NCBI RefSeq assembly: GCF_002368075.1
Contig: NZ_AP018314.1
Coordinates: 2,988,855-3,052,854 of the forward strand
Source of the DNA: Sphaerospermopsis kisseleviana NIES-73
Lineage (GTDB): Bacteria; Cyanobacteriota; Cyanobacteriia; Cyanobacteriales; Nostocaceae
DNA length: 64,000 nt
Reading direction: 5' to 3'
Made by a program: the position numbers and the translations under genes
Shown here: positions 62,873 through 64,000 of the stretch, one piece after another
How positions within the stretch are numbered: the first letter of the stretch is position 1
How the letters are laid out: each line of letters starts with the position of its first letter
The notes under the pieces: generated by a model
The model's input: only the letters and a program-made list of their open reading frames with translations
What the model was told of the DNA's origin: nothing
Database searches by the model: none

Positions 62873-63841
62873 CTAGTCTTTTGTTAGAAATATAGTTAAA
62901 CCTGTTTGGGCGGCTTTACGAGTAGCATCTGCCACTTTTAAAGTATACAAACTTTGTTCTGGGGTGACATACAAAGGCTTACCATAAAAAAGATGGTCTA
63001 ATGCCATTGTCGTATCTTTAGCAAATAATCCCCGACGAGTACCCATATCTATCAATGTTGTTTTTTCTGGCTGTACGAAAATTCCTGTGTTACCATCGAG
63101 GATTAAACCGCCTTTTTCACCGTGAATTTCAAACTTGCGTTCTGACTGCCAGATGGTTTCACCTTTACCATAAATCACTTGCGCTAACAAACCATTACTA
63201 AAGCACAACTGCGCTACACAGATACAGCTTTGATAATAGTTGGTTTCTGTTTCCCAATATCGCTGATGACAGTTAACAGAGAACACCTCACCAAACAAGT
63301 CAGTTAGACGATGTAAGCGAGATAACGCCCCCATTAAAGGAAACCCAAATTGTTCATGGTTATAAGTCCACTTGCGGGGTGCAGGGTTTTCAGGTTTAAC
63401 GGTACTTTGACGAACATAAAACAAAGAACCCACCTGCTCTAAATGTTGTTTTAAAGCTTGATGCCAACCGCCTAAAAGTTCAATGTGTTCAACGTGCAGC
63501 AGTTTATTTTTTGCTTTTGCTAAGGCGATCAGTGCTTCTGCTTCCTTGACATCCAGAGACAGAGGATACTCGACAATTACGTGTTTGCCTTTTGTCAGGG
63601 CAGCTTGAGTTATTTTACCATGATCCTGATTAATCGTGGAAATGACCACTAAATCTAAATCTTCCCTGTTGACTAACTCTTGCCAAGAATTTATCACCTC
63701 TGTTTGATATTCCTGAGCCAAAGCTGCTGTTTTTTCAAGAGTATGGCCAGCGATCGCTACTAACTGTGTCCTCGGATCTTGCTTTAATGCCTCAGCCCTC
63801 AATTTTGCTGCATACCCAGTCCCAACTAAACCCACTCGCAT
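62873..63841 (-). CDS. Gfo/Idh/MocA family NAD(P)-dependent oxidoreductase
   Basis: MRVGLVGTGYAAK is the usual start with the Rossmann GxGxxA motif, so I place the start at 63841; the frame extends to 63874. The conserved EYPLSLDVKEAEALIALAK (the EKP motif is here EYP) and HVEHIELLGGWHQAL follow, then the C-terminal dimer domain. The EKP lysine, catalytic in many members, is replaced by tyrosine, so activity may differ. The substrate is unknown. Confidence 0.85.
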   Translation of the reverse strand: MRVGLVGTGYAAKLRAEALKQDPRTQLVAIAGHTLEKTAALAQEYQTEVINSWQELVNREDLDLVVISTINQDHGKITQAALTKGKHVIVEYPLSLDVKEAEALIALAKAKNKLLHVEHIELLGGWHQALKQHLEQVGSLFYVRQSTVKPENPAPRKWTYNHEQFGFPLMGALSRLHRLTDLFGEVFSVNCHQRYWETETNYYQSCICVAQLCFSNGLLAQVIYGKGETIWQSERKFEIHGEKGGLILDGNTGIFVQPEKTTLIDMGTRRGLFAKDTTMALDHLFYGKPLYVTPEQSLYTLKVADATRKAAQTGLTIFLTKD

Positions 63842-63904
63842 GATTTTATTTAAAGGTGGCTCAAAATTATACATAAATTTTCATCTATTTAATTAATCAT
63901 TAAC

Positions 63905-63943
63905 ATTGGTAATTGGTAATTGGTAATTGGTAATTGGTAAAAA
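63905..63943. repeat. Heptanucleotide tandem repeat (TTGGTAA)
   Basis: About five copies of the same heptamer that forms the N-terminus of the MocA-like gene at 50.2 kb. Confidence 0.85.
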
Positions 63944-63957
63944 TAAAATTGATTACC

Positions 63958-64000
63958 CAGTCCCCAGTCCCCAGTCCCCAGTCCCCAGTCCCCAGTCCCC
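63958..64000. repeat. Heptanucleotide tandem repeat (CAGTCCC), runs off window
   Basis: Six copies reach the window edge. Confidence 0.85.

Overview
The window is chromosomal DNA of a filamentous, probably heterocyst-forming cyanobacterium (Nostocales type). Supporting signs are scattered GCGATCGC (HIP1) octamers, low GC with many AT-rich gaps, many heptanucleotide tandem repeats (the STRR class known from heterocystous cyanobacteria), and cyanobacterial families such as COP23, DUF4346 and DUF4912. Genus cannot be fixed from the sequence alone. No tRNA or rRNA genes were recognised.

Left part (1-12.6 kb): the 3' part of murD, ilvA, a DUF262 + HEPN pair that looks like a defence module, a truncated Uma2 gene, and a ureohydrolase. 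A 1.8 kb gap follows, holding about six repeated hairpin units that read as small RNA genes on the minus strand. Next come a lipoprotein gene bracketed by two copies of a ~153 bp MITE, a Rieske oxygenase, a ribokinase-family kinase and a yeast-type cytosine deaminase.

CRISPR part (12.8-27.4 kb): a minus-strand type III-B operon, Cas10/Cmr2 - Cmr3 - Cmr4 - Cmr5 - a Cmr6/Cmr1 fusion - a CARF/HEPN (Csx1/Csm6-like) RNase. A divergent P-loop kinase/WYL protein follows, then a YidD-like and a small membrane protein, an array of 9 repeats, a Csx18-like membrane protein, cas1 and cas2. Cas10 keeps GGDD but lacks an HD nuclease, so cyclic oligoadenylate signalling to the CARF/HEPN RNase is the expected output. 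No cas6 is present. The array has a promoter-like site reading leftwards.

Middle part (27.8-46 kb): a dipeptide epimerase/DUF1611 pair (DgcA/DgcN type), a glycosyltransferase, a type I secretion cluster (HlyD, cNMP/C39-like ABC transporter, parvulin, RTX protein), COP23, DUF4346 and COG3146 proteins, and a hybrid histidine kinase-type sensor.

Right part (46-64 kb): a solute-binding/DUF4912 membrane protein, MocA-like and XdhC-like molybdenum-hydroxylase maturation factors, a KMO-like FAD monooxygenase, DUF29, and a Ser/Thr kinase-FGE fusion. The adenine-poor 3' end of that fusion looks like the variable region of a diversity-generating retroelement, and the whole gene sits between 39-bp inverted repeats. 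After it come an IS607-type element with broken tnpA and intact tnpB, a PaoABC-type aldehyde oxidoreductase operon, map, and a Gfo/Idh/MocA oxidoreductase.

Three MITE families are dispersed through the window. One family repeatedly supplies the TAG stop codon of its neighbour gene, and a copy of another supplies a ribosome binding site. The most notable items are the small-RNA array, the candidate DGR target inside its inverted-repeat unit, the stop-codon-associated MITEs, and the III-B locus with its Cmr6/Cmr1 fusion and WYL-kinase protein.
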